This document shows, piece by piece, positions 1-7,471 of a DNA stretch of 32,135 nt. The notes beneath the pieces are model-generated. The model did no database searches. It worked only from the letters and a program-made list of their open reading frames with translations, and had not been told where the DNA came from. A program made the position numbers and the translations under genes. Position 1 is the stretch's first letter. The number at the start of each line of letters is the position of its first letter. Location of the stretch: IMG/VR virus record IMGVR_UViG_3300036801_000473, positions 1 through 32,135 of that record; one strand, written 5' to 3'. Source of the DNA: a virus.

Positions 1-258
1 TCAGACACCGCCGCCGAACTCGCTCATGCGCGCCAAATCCACAGCACCCCACTCTACGACCACGGCTGCGCTCGCTTCACTTACCATTCCACACTTCTCC
101 GTCAGCGCGATTTTCGCCCCGAATTCATCCACCGCCCTCAACTTCATCATCGTCCCGCTCCCGCCCGACGGTTCTCATGGACTGTCTTTCTCACCGCGCT
201 CAGGTCATTCCTGATTTTCCCACGGCATGCCGCCGTTTCTTCAGGAGCCTGCGCATGA
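1..258 (+). CDS. 3' end of an upstream small ORF (partial, unknown)
   Basis: Frame 1 is open from the first base to a TGA at 256-258, giving at least 85 residues. The stop overlaps the ATG of the next gene as ATGA (255-258), the same coupling used throughout this phage, which is the main reason to believe it. The visible part is rich in Arg and His, with a hydrophobic stretch near its end (WTVFLTALRSFLIF). I recognise no domain and the start lies outside the window. It could be a spurious open frame in high-GC DNA. Confidence 0.45.
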   Translation, partial: SDTAAELAHARQIHSTPLYDHGCARFTYHSTLLRQRDFRPEFIHRPQLHHRPAPARRFSWTVFLTALRSFLIFPRHAAVSSGACA

Positions 259-479
259 ACAAGCCTGGCAATCCTCATTTGGTTACCACAGTGAAATGCG
301 CCGCTCCCGGATGCACCAATGTCCGTCGTGAAGCCAATCATTGGTTTGTCACCTCCATTGAGCAGCAGCGGTTCATCTGCCGCCCATTTCTTTCCGCAAC
401 CCCCTTGCGCCTCGCGGACGAACCCGCCTGCGGCCAGGCCTGCGCTCAAAAACTTTTTGAAAGATATCTGGCCCGCTAG
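255..479 (+). CDS. small Cys-rich (probable zinc-binding) protein
   Basis: 74 residues starting at ATG 255, chosen because AGGAG (243-247) lies 7 bases upstream and the ATG overlaps the preceding stop as ATGA. A longer reading from 177 has no ribosome site. Cysteines at residues 15, 20, 42, 59 and 63 (CAAPGC near the N-terminus, CGQAC near the C-terminus) suggest one bound metal ion. It is the first of several small Cys-containing ORFs in front of the terminase. I do not recognise a named family; a role in host takeover or DNA binding is only a guess. Confidence 0.6.
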   Translation: MNKPGNPHLVTTVKCAAPGCTNVRREANHWFVTSIEQQRFICRPFLSATPLRLADEPACGQACAQKLFERYLAR

Positions 480-530
480 GCCAAACACCGGCAAGTGTTA
501 CCACGCTCAATCAGAAAGGCAGAAACAAAT

Positions 531-911
531 ATGCCCATCCATCAATCAGTTCTCTCATCCCCCGATCACACGCCCGCTCGCGCACAAAATCAGCTTGTCC
601 CCTGCGTGTACATCGCGCTGCGATGCCAGCATTGCGGAGAGCTTCGGCAGGCGCTCGCCTCGGCTCCTTCGGTCGAAAACGTTGCTTGTCCCGTGTGCAA
701 CACAGCCTGCAACTTCCTGCTCCTCGGCCGTGGACTCACCTCGTCCCAGCTGCCATTTCATGAGCTCCATCCGCGTGAGCAAACCCGCTGGATCACCCAT
801 GATGCAGATGCTGGCGACATAGACACCCACAACCCAACCGCCCGCAACGCAGAAGCCCGCACCCCAGAAGCCCGCGAAGCAGAAGCCCCAGAAACACTCG
901 ATGGCTCCTAA
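531..911 (+). CDS. small zinc-ribbon-like protein with repetitive acidic tail
   Basis: 126 residues from ATG 531, preceded by AAAGG at 515-519; a GTG at 495 in the same frame is the alternative. The N-terminal half has two CxxC knuckles (RCQHCGEL and ACPVCNTAC), typical of a zinc ribbon. The C-terminal 30 residues are low-complexity Ala/Glu/Arg/Pro, encoded by about three near copies of a GCAGAAGCCC unit around 846-895. The stop overlaps a possible 33-residue ORF at 901. The Cys knuckles are visible; the function is unknown. Confidence 0.55.
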   Translation: MPIHQSVLSSPDHTPARAQNQLVPCVYIALRCQHCGELRQALASAPSVENVACPVCNTACNFLLLGRGLTSSQLPFHELHPREQTRWITHDADAGDIDTHNPTARNAEARTPEAREAEAPETLDGS

Positions 912-1002
912 CCCGTTCGCTCTGGCAGTGGCCTCCGCCCATCTTGGCGCAAGCGCACTGCACTTGGAACTTCGTTCCAGCCAGGAGCGGCGCTGGCTTT
1001 AG
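901..1002 (+). CDS. possible 33-residue ORF overlapping the previous stop
   Basis: ATG 901 lies inside the last codons of the preceding gene (ATGGCTCCTAA), so it could be translated by reinitiation. It ends at TAG 1000-1002. The peptide (MAPNPFALAVASAHLGASAL...) is Ala-rich with a hydrophobic N-terminal half. There is no Shine-Dalgarno site. It would fill the gap between two better supported small genes, but length and coupling are the only evidence. Confidence 0.25.
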   Translation: MAPNPFALAVASAHLGASALHLELRSSQERRWL

Positions 1003-1042
1003 CGGCAATCGGCCTGCACCCATTTCATGTGTGAGGATACGT

Positions 1043-1513
1043 GTGTCTCAAGATCTGATCGCCGTTTATCGCATGCACCAGCCCTCGTTCGTCTCGCCCT
1101 GCATTCTGGGTGAGCCATGTCCTGTCTGCGCGCTTCATGCCACCTGTCGGCAAAAGCAATGCAGAAGCTGCCGCGCCGGTCAGCCGTATGAGTGTGAGCG
1201 CGCTCGCATCGCCCGTCCTGCATTTTTTTTAAAGTTCACCGCTGCTTTGCGGTTGGTCAATGATGGGCTTGCCACCTTTGTTCATCGCAACTCTGCCTTG
1301 CGTTTGAATTTTGATGAGATTACGGCACTGCGCGGCCAGAGCTGCCGTATCGATCAACACCTCATCTGGCAATACGCCGTTGGTTCGCGCCGTGCTCAAA
1401 TCGCCGTGGAACTCGGCTGGAGCATACAGTCCGGTCCGTTGCGTCTCCAGGCTTTGCATCCTGAAACCAGGGCCATTCTCCTCGCGGAAGCCGGCAAGCT
1501 TGCGCCGTCTTGA
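1043..1513 (+). CDS. conserved-looking small protein directly upstream of terminase
   Basis: 156 residues if started at GTG 1043, which has GAGGA (1032-1036) six bases upstream; TTG 944 and ATG 1073 are in-frame alternatives. The N-terminal part has a Cys cluster (CPVC, then CRQKQCRSC), so another zinc site is likely. The C-terminal 90 residues are mixed helix/strand and contain a helix-turn-helix-like stretch (RRAQIAVELGW). The stop at 1511-1513 overlaps an in-frame TTG of the terminase frame. Position immediately before the large terminase is where a small terminase normally sits, but the Cys-rich start is not typical of one, so I leave it unnamed. Confidence 0.55.
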   Translation: MSQDLIAVYRMHQPSFVSPCILGEPCPVCALHATCRQKQCRSCRAGQPYECERARIARPAFFLKFTAALRLVNDGLATFVHRNSALRLNFDEITALRGQSCRIDQHLIWQYAVGSRRAQIAVELGWSIQSGPLRLQALHPETRAILLAEAGKLAPS

Positions 1514-1533
1514 ACGCAGTGCGGTCTAACATT

Positions 1534-3498
1534 ATGAAAAAGTCATCGCGCGAAAAAAAAGATCACGCAGCTCTCGCAGGCGTTGCTCCTGCGCCTGCCA
1601 TCATCGTCCCATCGCCACAAGCGCAGTCCGCTACAGATTCACAAACAGCTGCCGCCGCTGAGCCAGGTATAGCAGCTCAACCTGAAGCGGCTAAATCAGA
1701 GCAGAGCATATCTCTGCAGCAATTTGTCCGTGAAGCGTGGAGCTTCCTTGAGCCTGTCAGCACTCTTGTCTGGAACTGGCATCTCGATCTCATCTGTCAC
1801 TATCTCACGCTCATCAAACAGGGGAATTTTAAAGATCCGTCCACGCTTCAGCCTGAAGGCATAATCTTCAACGTCCCGCCGCGGACCATGAAGAGCCTTC
1901 TCATCACGGTTTTTTTTCCCATCTGGGTCTGGACCACTGATCCGGCGCGGCGTTTCATGTTTGTCTCGTATTCAGAGAAACTCAGCACGCAGCATAGCGT
2001 CTATCGCCGCAGCCTCATTGAGTCGGAGTGGTATCAGCGCAACTGGGGCCATGTCTTCTCGCTCTCGCGTGATCAGAATGTCAAAAGCCATTATGAGAAT
2101 TCCAGGCGTGGCACCATGTTCTCAACTGGCATGCAGGCCACGGCCACCGGCATGGGCGGAGACATCCTGATCTTTGACGACCCCCTCAATCCTGAGCAGG
2201 CCATCAGCCAATTGGAAAGGGAAGCCGTCAACGTGCGTTTTGATACCACCTTTCGCAGCCGCATTAATGACCCTGTAACCGGGGTAAAAATCATCATCAT
2301 GCAGCGCCTCCATGAGCTTGATCTCACCGGACACGTTCTCACCCGTGAGAGTAGCCGCTGGGAGCACGTCAGTCTGCCGGCCATTGCCCCGGAAGATAAA
2401 ACGTGGACGTTTCCCCAACCCAATCAAGAATCTAATACGGAATCTGGTCAAACGATTGGCCAAACCACTGTCCGAACGCAAACGCAGAAAGCCGGGGCCC
2501 TGCTCTGGCCAGAGCGTCTGCCGCAATCTTTTTTGGATGGACAGCGCATCGGCATGGGTAGCTGGGCCTTTAACGGACAGTACCAACAAAGCCCTGCCCC
2601 TCTCGATGGCGGCATCATCAAGCGTGCCTGGGTGCGTTTCTATCGTGAGCTGCCCGCGCATTTTGATTTCATGGTGCAATCCTGGGACTGCACTTTTTCC
2701 GGCGGCAGTGACAATGATTTTGTCGCCGGCCAGGTCTGGGGACGCTCCGCCGGAAAGTATTACATGCTCCCGTATCGTACTTATGAACGTCTCGACTTCG
2801 GCCCCACCATGGCCGCCATCAAGTCGTGCCATGCAAAATTTCCTCGCGCACACGCCATCCTGATTGAAGATAAGGCCAACGGCCCCGCCATCATCAGTGA
2901 GTTGCAAAAAGAAATTCCCGGCGTCGTGGCCGTCAATCCTGAAGGAGGCAAAATTGCGCGTGCCCAGGCCACCGCGCCGCTCTGGGAAGCCGGCAGCATC
3001 GAACTGCCTGATCCGCAAATTTTTGGTGCCCACTGGATGGAAGACTATCTCCACAATATCTGCGCATTTCCCAAAGCCGCGCATGACGATGATATGGACG
3101 CAACCTCGCAGGCCCTCATCTATATGCGCAGCCGGCTCGGCGGAGGCATTGTAGATTTCTATCGCCAGCAGGCCGCCGGGGAAGTTCAGCCCTCCGGCGA
3201 AAGCCGCAAAAGAATCGTACGACCATCTGCTGCGGGGATTACTGAAGAAGCATCTCTGTCCCGCGATGCGCTTGCCCGCCTTGTGGTTGAAGCTGTCACT
3301 CAAGGCAGCCAGATCCAATGTAATGCCAAACAATATCCAGAGATCCGTGTATCGCTTCTCAGCGCTGCCGGTCTGTCAAAAGATTCTCGTTCAGCAGAAG
3401 ATTCACAAAAGGAATCTGGGGTGCCACATGAATCGCAATCTCTGCTTATCAACCAGGAAATTAACCGGCTCGATCTTTTATTTGGATATCAGGAATGA
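1534..3498 (+). CDS. terL: phage terminase large subunit
   Basis: DNA-packaging motor: an N-terminal ATPase drives DNA into the prohead and a C-terminal RNase H-like nuclease cuts the concatemer. Numbering from the TTG at 1510, the P-loop variant is NVPPRTMKS (121-129), Walker B is DILIFDDP (218-225), and the nuclease acidic residues are D393 (QSWDCTF), D454 (ILIEDK) and the DDDMD cluster 526-530. About 80 low-complexity Ala/Gln/Ser residues precede the ATPase. ATG 1534 opens a Lys-rich start and is preferred over TTG 1510, though neither has a clear ribosome site. About 90 residues follow the nuclease core, longer than usual. The portal is not next door: 6.7 kb of accessory DNA intervenes. 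Confidence 0.95.
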   Translation: MKKSSREKKDHAALAGVAPAPAIIVPSPQAQSATDSQTAAAAEPGIAAQPEAAKSEQSISLQQFVREAWSFLEPVSTLVWNWHLDLICHYLTLIKQGNFKDPSTLQPEGIIFNVPPRTMKSLLITVFFPIWVWTTDPARRFMFVSYSEKLSTQHSVYRRSLIESEWYQRNWGHVFSLSRDQNVKSHYENSRRGTMFSTGMQATATGMGGDILIFDDPLNPEQAISQLEREAVNVRFDTTFRSRINDPVTGVKIIIMQRLHELDLTGHVLTRESSRWEHVSLPAIAPEDKTWTFPQPNQESNTESGQTIGQTTVRTQTQKAGALLWPERLPQSFLDGQRIGMGSWAFNGQYQQSPAPLDGGIIKRAWVRFYRELPAHFDFMVQSWDCTFSGGSDNDFVAGQVWGRSAGKYYMLPYRTYERLDFGPTMAAIKSCHAKFPRAHAILIEDKANGPAIISELQKEIPGVVAVNPEGGKIARAQATAPLWEAGSIELPDPQIFGAHWMEDYLHNICAFPKAAHDDDMDATSQALIYMRSRLGGGIVDFYRQQAAGEVQPSGESRKRIVRPSAAGITEEASLSRDALARLVVEAVTQGSQIQCNAKQYPEIRVSLLSAAGLSKDSRSAEDSQKESGVPHESQSLLINQEINRLDLLFGYQE

Positions 3499-3631
3499 AA
3501 ATCGTAAAAACGAAATCAGATGCTTAGCTGCAAGACGCGTTGACCCAGCAAATTTCAGTGGAGCGCAGCCGCCTCGGCGGCGTTGCAACTGCCAGAGAAA
3601 TGATCGTTGTACTTACAGACTCTCAACCACC

Positions 3632-3741
3632 TGTCATCCTGAGCGAAGCCACCATAACGTATATTTCTCAAGAACTGAACGGCGCGTAGTCGAAGGATCC
3701 CGAGAATGGCTGAAGCGCTCATGCCGCATCAAGGCATTCTC
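3632..3741 (+). repeat. interspersed repeat, copy 1 (TGTCATCCTGAGCGAAGC ... AGTCGAAGGATCC)
   Basis: TGTCATCCTGAGCGAAGC at 3632-3649 is followed 38 bases later by AGTCGAAGGATCC (3688-3700) and then a GAGAATG...CATTCTC hairpin. A second copy with the same two conserved ends lies in the opposite orientation at 29733-29803, without the hairpin. I recall similar elements as common intergenic repeats in some soil bacteria, but have no database confirmation. Confidence 0.6.
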
Positions 3742-3889
3742 ACGATACAACATTTGTGATTAGAGAAAGGTTCATTTAAATACACACCGGATTGCATGCT
3801 TTTCAAAACTATCGCGATCCCGAAAAAACAAACCAATCTCTAATTTGAACTTGTATGGATACGAAAATACTTCAAGCGTATACGCTCCA

Positions 3890-3981
3890 GCGCCGTTAGG
3901 CGCGACAGCGAGCGCATGCGAGCCTAGCCCAGGCCGTAAGGCCTGGGTAAGCAAGAAGAAACGATTAAGCCCCGTAGGGGC
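3890..3981 (+). repeat. cluster of three REP-like hairpins
   Basis: Three perfect short hairpins follow one another: GCGCC-gtta-GGCGC (3890-3903), CCCAGGCC-gtaa-GGCCTGGG (3928-3947) and GCCCC-gta-GGGGC (3969-3981). All share a loop centred on CCGT(T/A)AGG-like sequence, which suggests one repeat family rather than three independent terminators. No U-tract follows any of them. Confidence 0.6.
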
Positions 3982-4045
3982 GAGACAAACCCAATTCGTC
4001 CATCGCAAAATCACTGGACTCCACTGTCTGAATAGGGAGGACAAC

Positions 4046-4204
4046 ATGCAAACTGACGCGCAATTCATCGCGGCGCTGACTGCCTATTTATTTCAATCGA
4101 ATGAAGCCTCGGCTGTTCCACTGTTTTACCAACCTGATGGCTCCATCAATCGCACTAAAACTCTCACTCTGCCGTGCTATGCCAATTTCACATCAGAACA
4201 ATGA
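4046..4204 (+). CDS. small hypothetical protein
   Basis: 52 residues from ATG 4046, with a strong GGGAGGA site (4034-4040) five bases upstream; this ribosome site excludes the longer upstream reading from 3845, which runs through the hairpin cluster. No signal peptide or membrane segment is visible. The peptide ends with LPCYANFTSEQ. It converges on the outer-membrane barrel gene and the two reading frames overlap by 12 bases tail to tail. No family recognised. Confidence 0.55.
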   Translation: MQTDAQFIAALTAYLFQSNEASAVPLFYQPDGSINRTKTLTLPCYANFTSEQ

Positions 4205-5683
4205 CGGCCGGCTCGATCCACCCAGAAGCGTATTACTCACATTGGCCAGAATATGCGTTCCTTCGTGGCCCCATGCAAATTGCAGTGAGAAAACCGGTAA
4301 ACCTCCGGCGCGAACCGTGAAACCCGCCGCATAAGTATGGATCCACGGATTCGATCCCAGGTCGCTTCGCAGCAATGCCACTTTGCCTTGATCGGCTGAG
4401 AGCAAAAGACCTAGTGGCCATTTCCCCAGCGTGTGCTCAAACGCTTCGCGGATCAGCAGCACATTTGGCGCGCGGAACCGATAATCCGTGTAGGCACCCA
4501 GTGAGGAATTGCCGTTAATGTCGCCTCCACCCAGCGTTGGCTGAAAATAAAACGGCACGCCGCTGCTGCCCTGCATCATGGAAAGTGATGAGAAAGCACG
4601 CAAACTCAATGTGCCTACTTTGTTGCGGCTAAATTGCGTGTCGCATGTCTTTACCCGGCTCGGCACTTCTCCCGTAATCGGGTCTTTTGGCGGTTGGTCT
4701 CCAGAGCAATCGTCGGGGCCGTTTGTTGTGCGGGCCGTTGGAAATCCTTTTCCGTAAAGCTGGAATTCATGCTGTAGATCGGCCGTCAGGCGCGTAAAGG
4801 TAAAGCGTGCATCTGCTGGGGCCAGGTAGGGGCGGAAAGAAAGGTCATAATCCAGATGCAGGCGTTTCCAGTCCGGCGCCATTCTGGCTCCAACGCCAAG
4901 TTGCAGGAAGAATGGCTGCGTCGTCAATCCGGGCGCACTCGCTTCCGTATAAAAAGACTGCGTCGTCGGCAGCAGGGAGCTATCGCTGGGCGTGCGAATA
5001 TCAACCCATCGTCCGTTCAGCTCGGCATAAACGCTGGCATTGACTTTGTGATCGTTCAACGGTTTAATTACGCTCGCGCCCACAATGCTTTCTCGCATGC
5101 CAAAGAATGAGCGGCCTGAGAGTGTGCTGTCCGGTCCCTGGCCAAAGAACATCAGTTTGTTCAGCGTAATGGTCTGCGCATAAACATTGATTACTGGCTG
5201 CTCGTCGATTCCTGTGGGGTTGTCCGTGCTGATCCCCTTCGTGCCTTTTTGGATTCCCACCGGTTTCACCCGTGAATCCACAAACTTCAGGTAGACGCCG
5301 GTGCGCCATGACAAATTGGGTGACACCACGGCATCGGCATTCCATGTGTTCCGCCAGTTGCCGCTCACAGTATTGTGGCCGCCAACAAAGGCCGCTCCTG
5401 CGGCAAAGCCGTTCTGCGGAGCGATGCTCCCCACGGCAATATGCACAGGCTGCCCCGTGAATAAGACTTGGAGACAGCCAATTGGGCTCTTAAAAGGGCT
5501 GCTGAAACTGCAGCTCTTCTTGAACTGGCCCATCTCGGTCGCCGGATCAAAGTCCTTCGCGCTGGGCGGAGTCGGTGAAGGCGATGGAGTGGGGTTTGGC
5601 GTCGGCGTCGGAGTTTGCGCCAAAGCTGTGCTGGCAAAAAACAACAGCAAGATACAGACAATCGTTTTCACATCAGCCCTCAT
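4193..5683 (-). CDS. predicted outer-membrane beta-barrel protein
   Basis: 496 residues. A Sec signal peptide (MRADVKTIVCILLLFFASTALAQ) is followed by a Thr/Pro/Ser linker (TPTPTPNPTPSPSPTPP) and about 450 residues of alternating polar/hydrophobic strands with many aromatic girdle-type residues, ending in Phe (RPSLF), as outer-membrane proteins do. It is the last gene of a minus-strand operon after a phosphoesterase and an 86-residue protein; its ATG overlaps the upstream stop by four bases (ATGA). A prophage-encoded surface barrel would act as a lysogenic-conversion factor, for example a porin or receptor mask, but that is inference. I cannot assign a specific family. Confidence 0.7.
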   Translation of the reverse strand: MRADVKTIVCILLLFFASTALAQTPTPTPNPTPSPSPTPPSAKDFDPATEMGQFKKSCSFSSPFKSPIGCLQVLFTGQPVHIAVGSIAPQNGFAAGAAFVGGHNTVSGNWRNTWNADAVVSPNLSWRTGVYLKFVDSRVKPVGIQKGTKGISTDNPTGIDEQPVINVYAQTITLNKLMFFGQGPDSTLSGRSFFGMRESIVGASVIKPLNDHKVNASVYAELNGRWVDIRTPSDSSLLPTTQSFYTEASAPGLTTQPFFLQLGVGARMAPDWKRLHLDYDLSFRPYLAPADARFTFTRLTADLQHEFQLYGKGFPTARTTNGPDDCSGDQPPKDPITGEVPSRVKTCDTQFSRNKVGTLSLRAFSSLSMMQGSSGVPFYFQPTLGGGDINGNSSLGAYTDYRFRAPNVLLIREAFEHTLGKWPLGLLLSADQGKVALLRSDLGSNPWIHTYAAGFTVRAGGLPVFSLQFAWGHEGTHILANVSNTLLGGSSRPSLF

Positions 5684-5940
5684 TTGCTGTTCGCGCGTTT
5701 TTTCGTTGCCGGTTTTTTAGGCTTGCCCGCCTTTAGCAGCATGGCTGTGACCTTCTGAATGTATTCGGCGGCTTGCCCTTCCGTATGCAGCGTCGCAATA
5801 TTCGTGCCGGTGCGTTGTTTCGCAGGCAGCTTCTGCTCCGCTGTGCTCAGGTGAATCAACTGCATCTGGATCAATCCTGAAATCGTGCGGTCAGGATTGT
5901 AAGCTTCTTTCTCCACTGCGGGAACGTCGATTATTTTCAT
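5680..5940 (-). CDS. small basic protein in phosphoesterase operon
   Basis: 86 residues starting at the ATG complementary to 5938-5940, with AAGGA eight bases upstream; an extension to 5970 would overlap the phosphoesterase. The core (ISGLIQMQLIHLSTAEQKLP) looks helical and the C-terminus is Lys-rich (KPKKPATKKRANSK), like nucleic-acid or phospholipid head-group binding tails. It is sandwiched between the phosphoesterase (10-base gap) and the barrel (ATGA overlap), so the three are probably cotranscribed. No known family recognised. Confidence 0.65.
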   Translation of the reverse strand: MKIIDVPAVEKEAYNPDRTISGLIQMQLIHLSTAEQKLPAKQRTGTNIATLHTEGQAAEYIQKVTAMLLKAGKPKKPATKKRANSK

Positions 5941-5950
5941 AGCTCTGTCC

Positions 5951-7192
5951 TTACAACCTGAAGGCCACACAATCGTCGTCAGGACGCATCGTATCAGTCA
6001 GCAGATCGAGAAATGTTTCTGCTTCTTTCTCTCGCTCAGTGCGGTCGTCGTACTCTCCCAGAAAACGGCTGGTCACCGTCGCGGGAATGGAAGCGTGTTC
6101 AAAGATGCGTTGCTTGCCCGGATCTTCCGTTCCGGGCACAATCGTTCCTCTTGGGATCCAGGGAGAAATCGCAATCGCAGGAACGCGCACACCCAGGCGG
6201 TCAAAATTGAAGGCCTGTCCCGTTCCAGTGGTGACTGGTTTGGCTGAATACGGCGGCTTTCCCGCCAGCCCGTCCACGCCTTTGCAGTTCGGTGGAATTA
6301 CATGGTCGTACATGCCTCCATGTTCGTCGTAGACCACCAGCAGCAGCGTGCTCTTCCACAGATCGGCATTCGTGCGAATCACGTTATAAACCTGCGCAAT
6401 GAAACGTTCTCCGGCTTTCATGTTGTGGTCAGGATGCTGGTCAGTTGCCAGAATCTGTCCTCCTCCCGGCCCCGGATGGTCCGAATAGTTCGGCTCGATA
6501 AAACAATATTCCGGTAGCTTGCCGGCCGCCGCGTCTTTCACAAAATCGCTGTAGACGCCGAACAGCTCCGGCTGATTTTGCAGCAGGTTCGGAACTTCCA
6601 GACTCGAGCTCTGCATATCGTAGTAATAAAGTTTCGAAGAATGGCCGCCTTTGTTCATGCGGTCGTAAATACTGAGAATCGGATCGGTAATGTAGAAAAT
6701 GTTCATGTCCACATTGCCAAACGAAGTCCCGTAATGGGCGAATGCGCGATTGCACAGCGTCGGCCCTGGTATAGAGGCGAACCATCCGTTAAAGAGCGCG
6801 TATTCCGTGGCCAGCGTCGTGAGTATCGGCAGTTGTTGCGGCGTAAAGTAATACATGATCGCATGCGACTCGTCGGTATTCGTGCCTTGGGTCATGTAGC
6901 TCTTGATAAAACCCTGCATGTTGGCTACGCGATCTGGCGTCGTGTTGCCGTTAAAAATTTGCAGGTCCACGCCGGCAAAGTGGTGGTCCGGATCGTGGCC
7001 GAATTGTCCTTGGAACGCCGCTTTCGGCTGCACCAGCACCTTGGCGCCGGTGTCGTCTGGGTTCCACTCATCCCGGTTCAGCCCATTGATGTTGGAATTT
7101 GTTTGTTTCATCGCGCCTAGCATGTGATCGAAGGAGCGGTTCTCCATCATTAACACAACAATATGTTTGAGATTGTCCAGCCCTTGCGCCAT
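5951..7192 (-). CDS. phosphoesterase family protein (phospholipase C / AcpA-like)
   Basis: 413 residues with hallmarks of the PF04185 phosphoesterase family: ENRSFDHMLG (17-26), PGPTLCNR (142-149), the metal-binding VYDEHGGMYDH (288-297), RLGVRVPAIAISPW (332-345) and FEHASIPATV (364-373). Family members cleave phosphodiesters or phosphomonoesters such as phospholipid head groups. The usual N-terminal Tat or Sec signal is absent: the protein starts MAQGLDNLKHIVVLMMENRSFDH, directly at the fold. The start has GGGAG five bases upstream. First gene of a three-gene minus-strand operon with a small basic protein and an outer-membrane barrel. Cytoplasmic location would be unusual, so the product may leave by lysis or act inside the cell. 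Confidence 0.88.
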   Translation of the reverse strand: MAQGLDNLKHIVVLMMENRSFDHMLGAMKQTNSNINGLNRDEWNPDDTGAKVLVQPKAAFQGQFGHDPDHHFAGVDLQIFNGNTTPDRVANMQGFIKSYMTQGTNTDESHAIMYYFTPQQLPILTTLATEYALFNGWFASIPGPTLCNRAFAHYGTSFGNVDMNIFYITDPILSIYDRMNKGGHSSKLYYYDMQSSSLEVPNLLQNQPELFGVYSDFVKDAAAGKLPEYCFIEPNYSDHPGPGGGQILATDQHPDHNMKAGERFIAQVYNVIRTNADLWKSTLLLVVYDEHGGMYDHVIPPNCKGVDGLAGKPPYSAKPVTTGTGQAFNFDRLGVRVPAIAISPWIPRGTIVPGTEDPGKQRIFEHASIPATVTSRFLGEYDDRTEREKEAETFLDLLTDTMRPDDDCVAFRL

Positions 7193-7471
7193 GAGGAACT
7201 CCCTTCGTCCCGCATCCCGGATGCGTACGCAACTATCTCTCTTGCTTTTTCTTGCTCAATACTAAAGTGGGGTGATGGCAGCAGACGTTACATAAAGTTT
7301 GAAGATAGCTTGGAAGTTAATCGGTAGACTAAGGTGAGTCTCTTAACCTGCATTGGCAATTTTTGATTCATGAGAAAGAAGCAGTCCGTATGGTAGCGCC
7401 GCACAGTTCACTCCGCGTCAGCATTGGGTAAGGTCAGGAATAACAATGAGCCCCTTTTTGAGCAATACAAA

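Larger units (their letters stand above)
3499..4045 (+). other. 547-base noncoding stretch with host-type repeats
   Basis: I see no convincing gene here; an open frame at 3266-3763 is a shadow that starts inside terL. The stretch holds one copy of the CATCCTGAGCGAAG/GTCGAAGGAYCC repeat (3632-3700), an adjacent hairpin GAGAATG/CATTCTC (3702-3708 with 3735-3741), and a cluster of three hairpins centred on CCGT(T)AGG-type loops (3890-3981). This looks like chromosomal intergenic DNA that has moved into the prophage at the left edge of the accessory island. Confidence 0.6.

Noticed and set aside
2122-3333. 403-codon antisense ORF across the terminase
   Set aside because: It is a shadow of terL caused by biased codon use: it has no ribosome site, contains no recognisable domain, and terL on the other strand has all catalytic motifs.
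3266-3763. 165-codon ORF running out of terL
   Set aside because: Starts inside terL in another frame and ends in repeat DNA; no ribosome site.
3890-3981. Possible CRISPR array (regularly spaced short palindromes)
   Set aside because: The three hairpins differ in sequence and spacing and there is no constant repeat with unique spacers; no cas gene is present.
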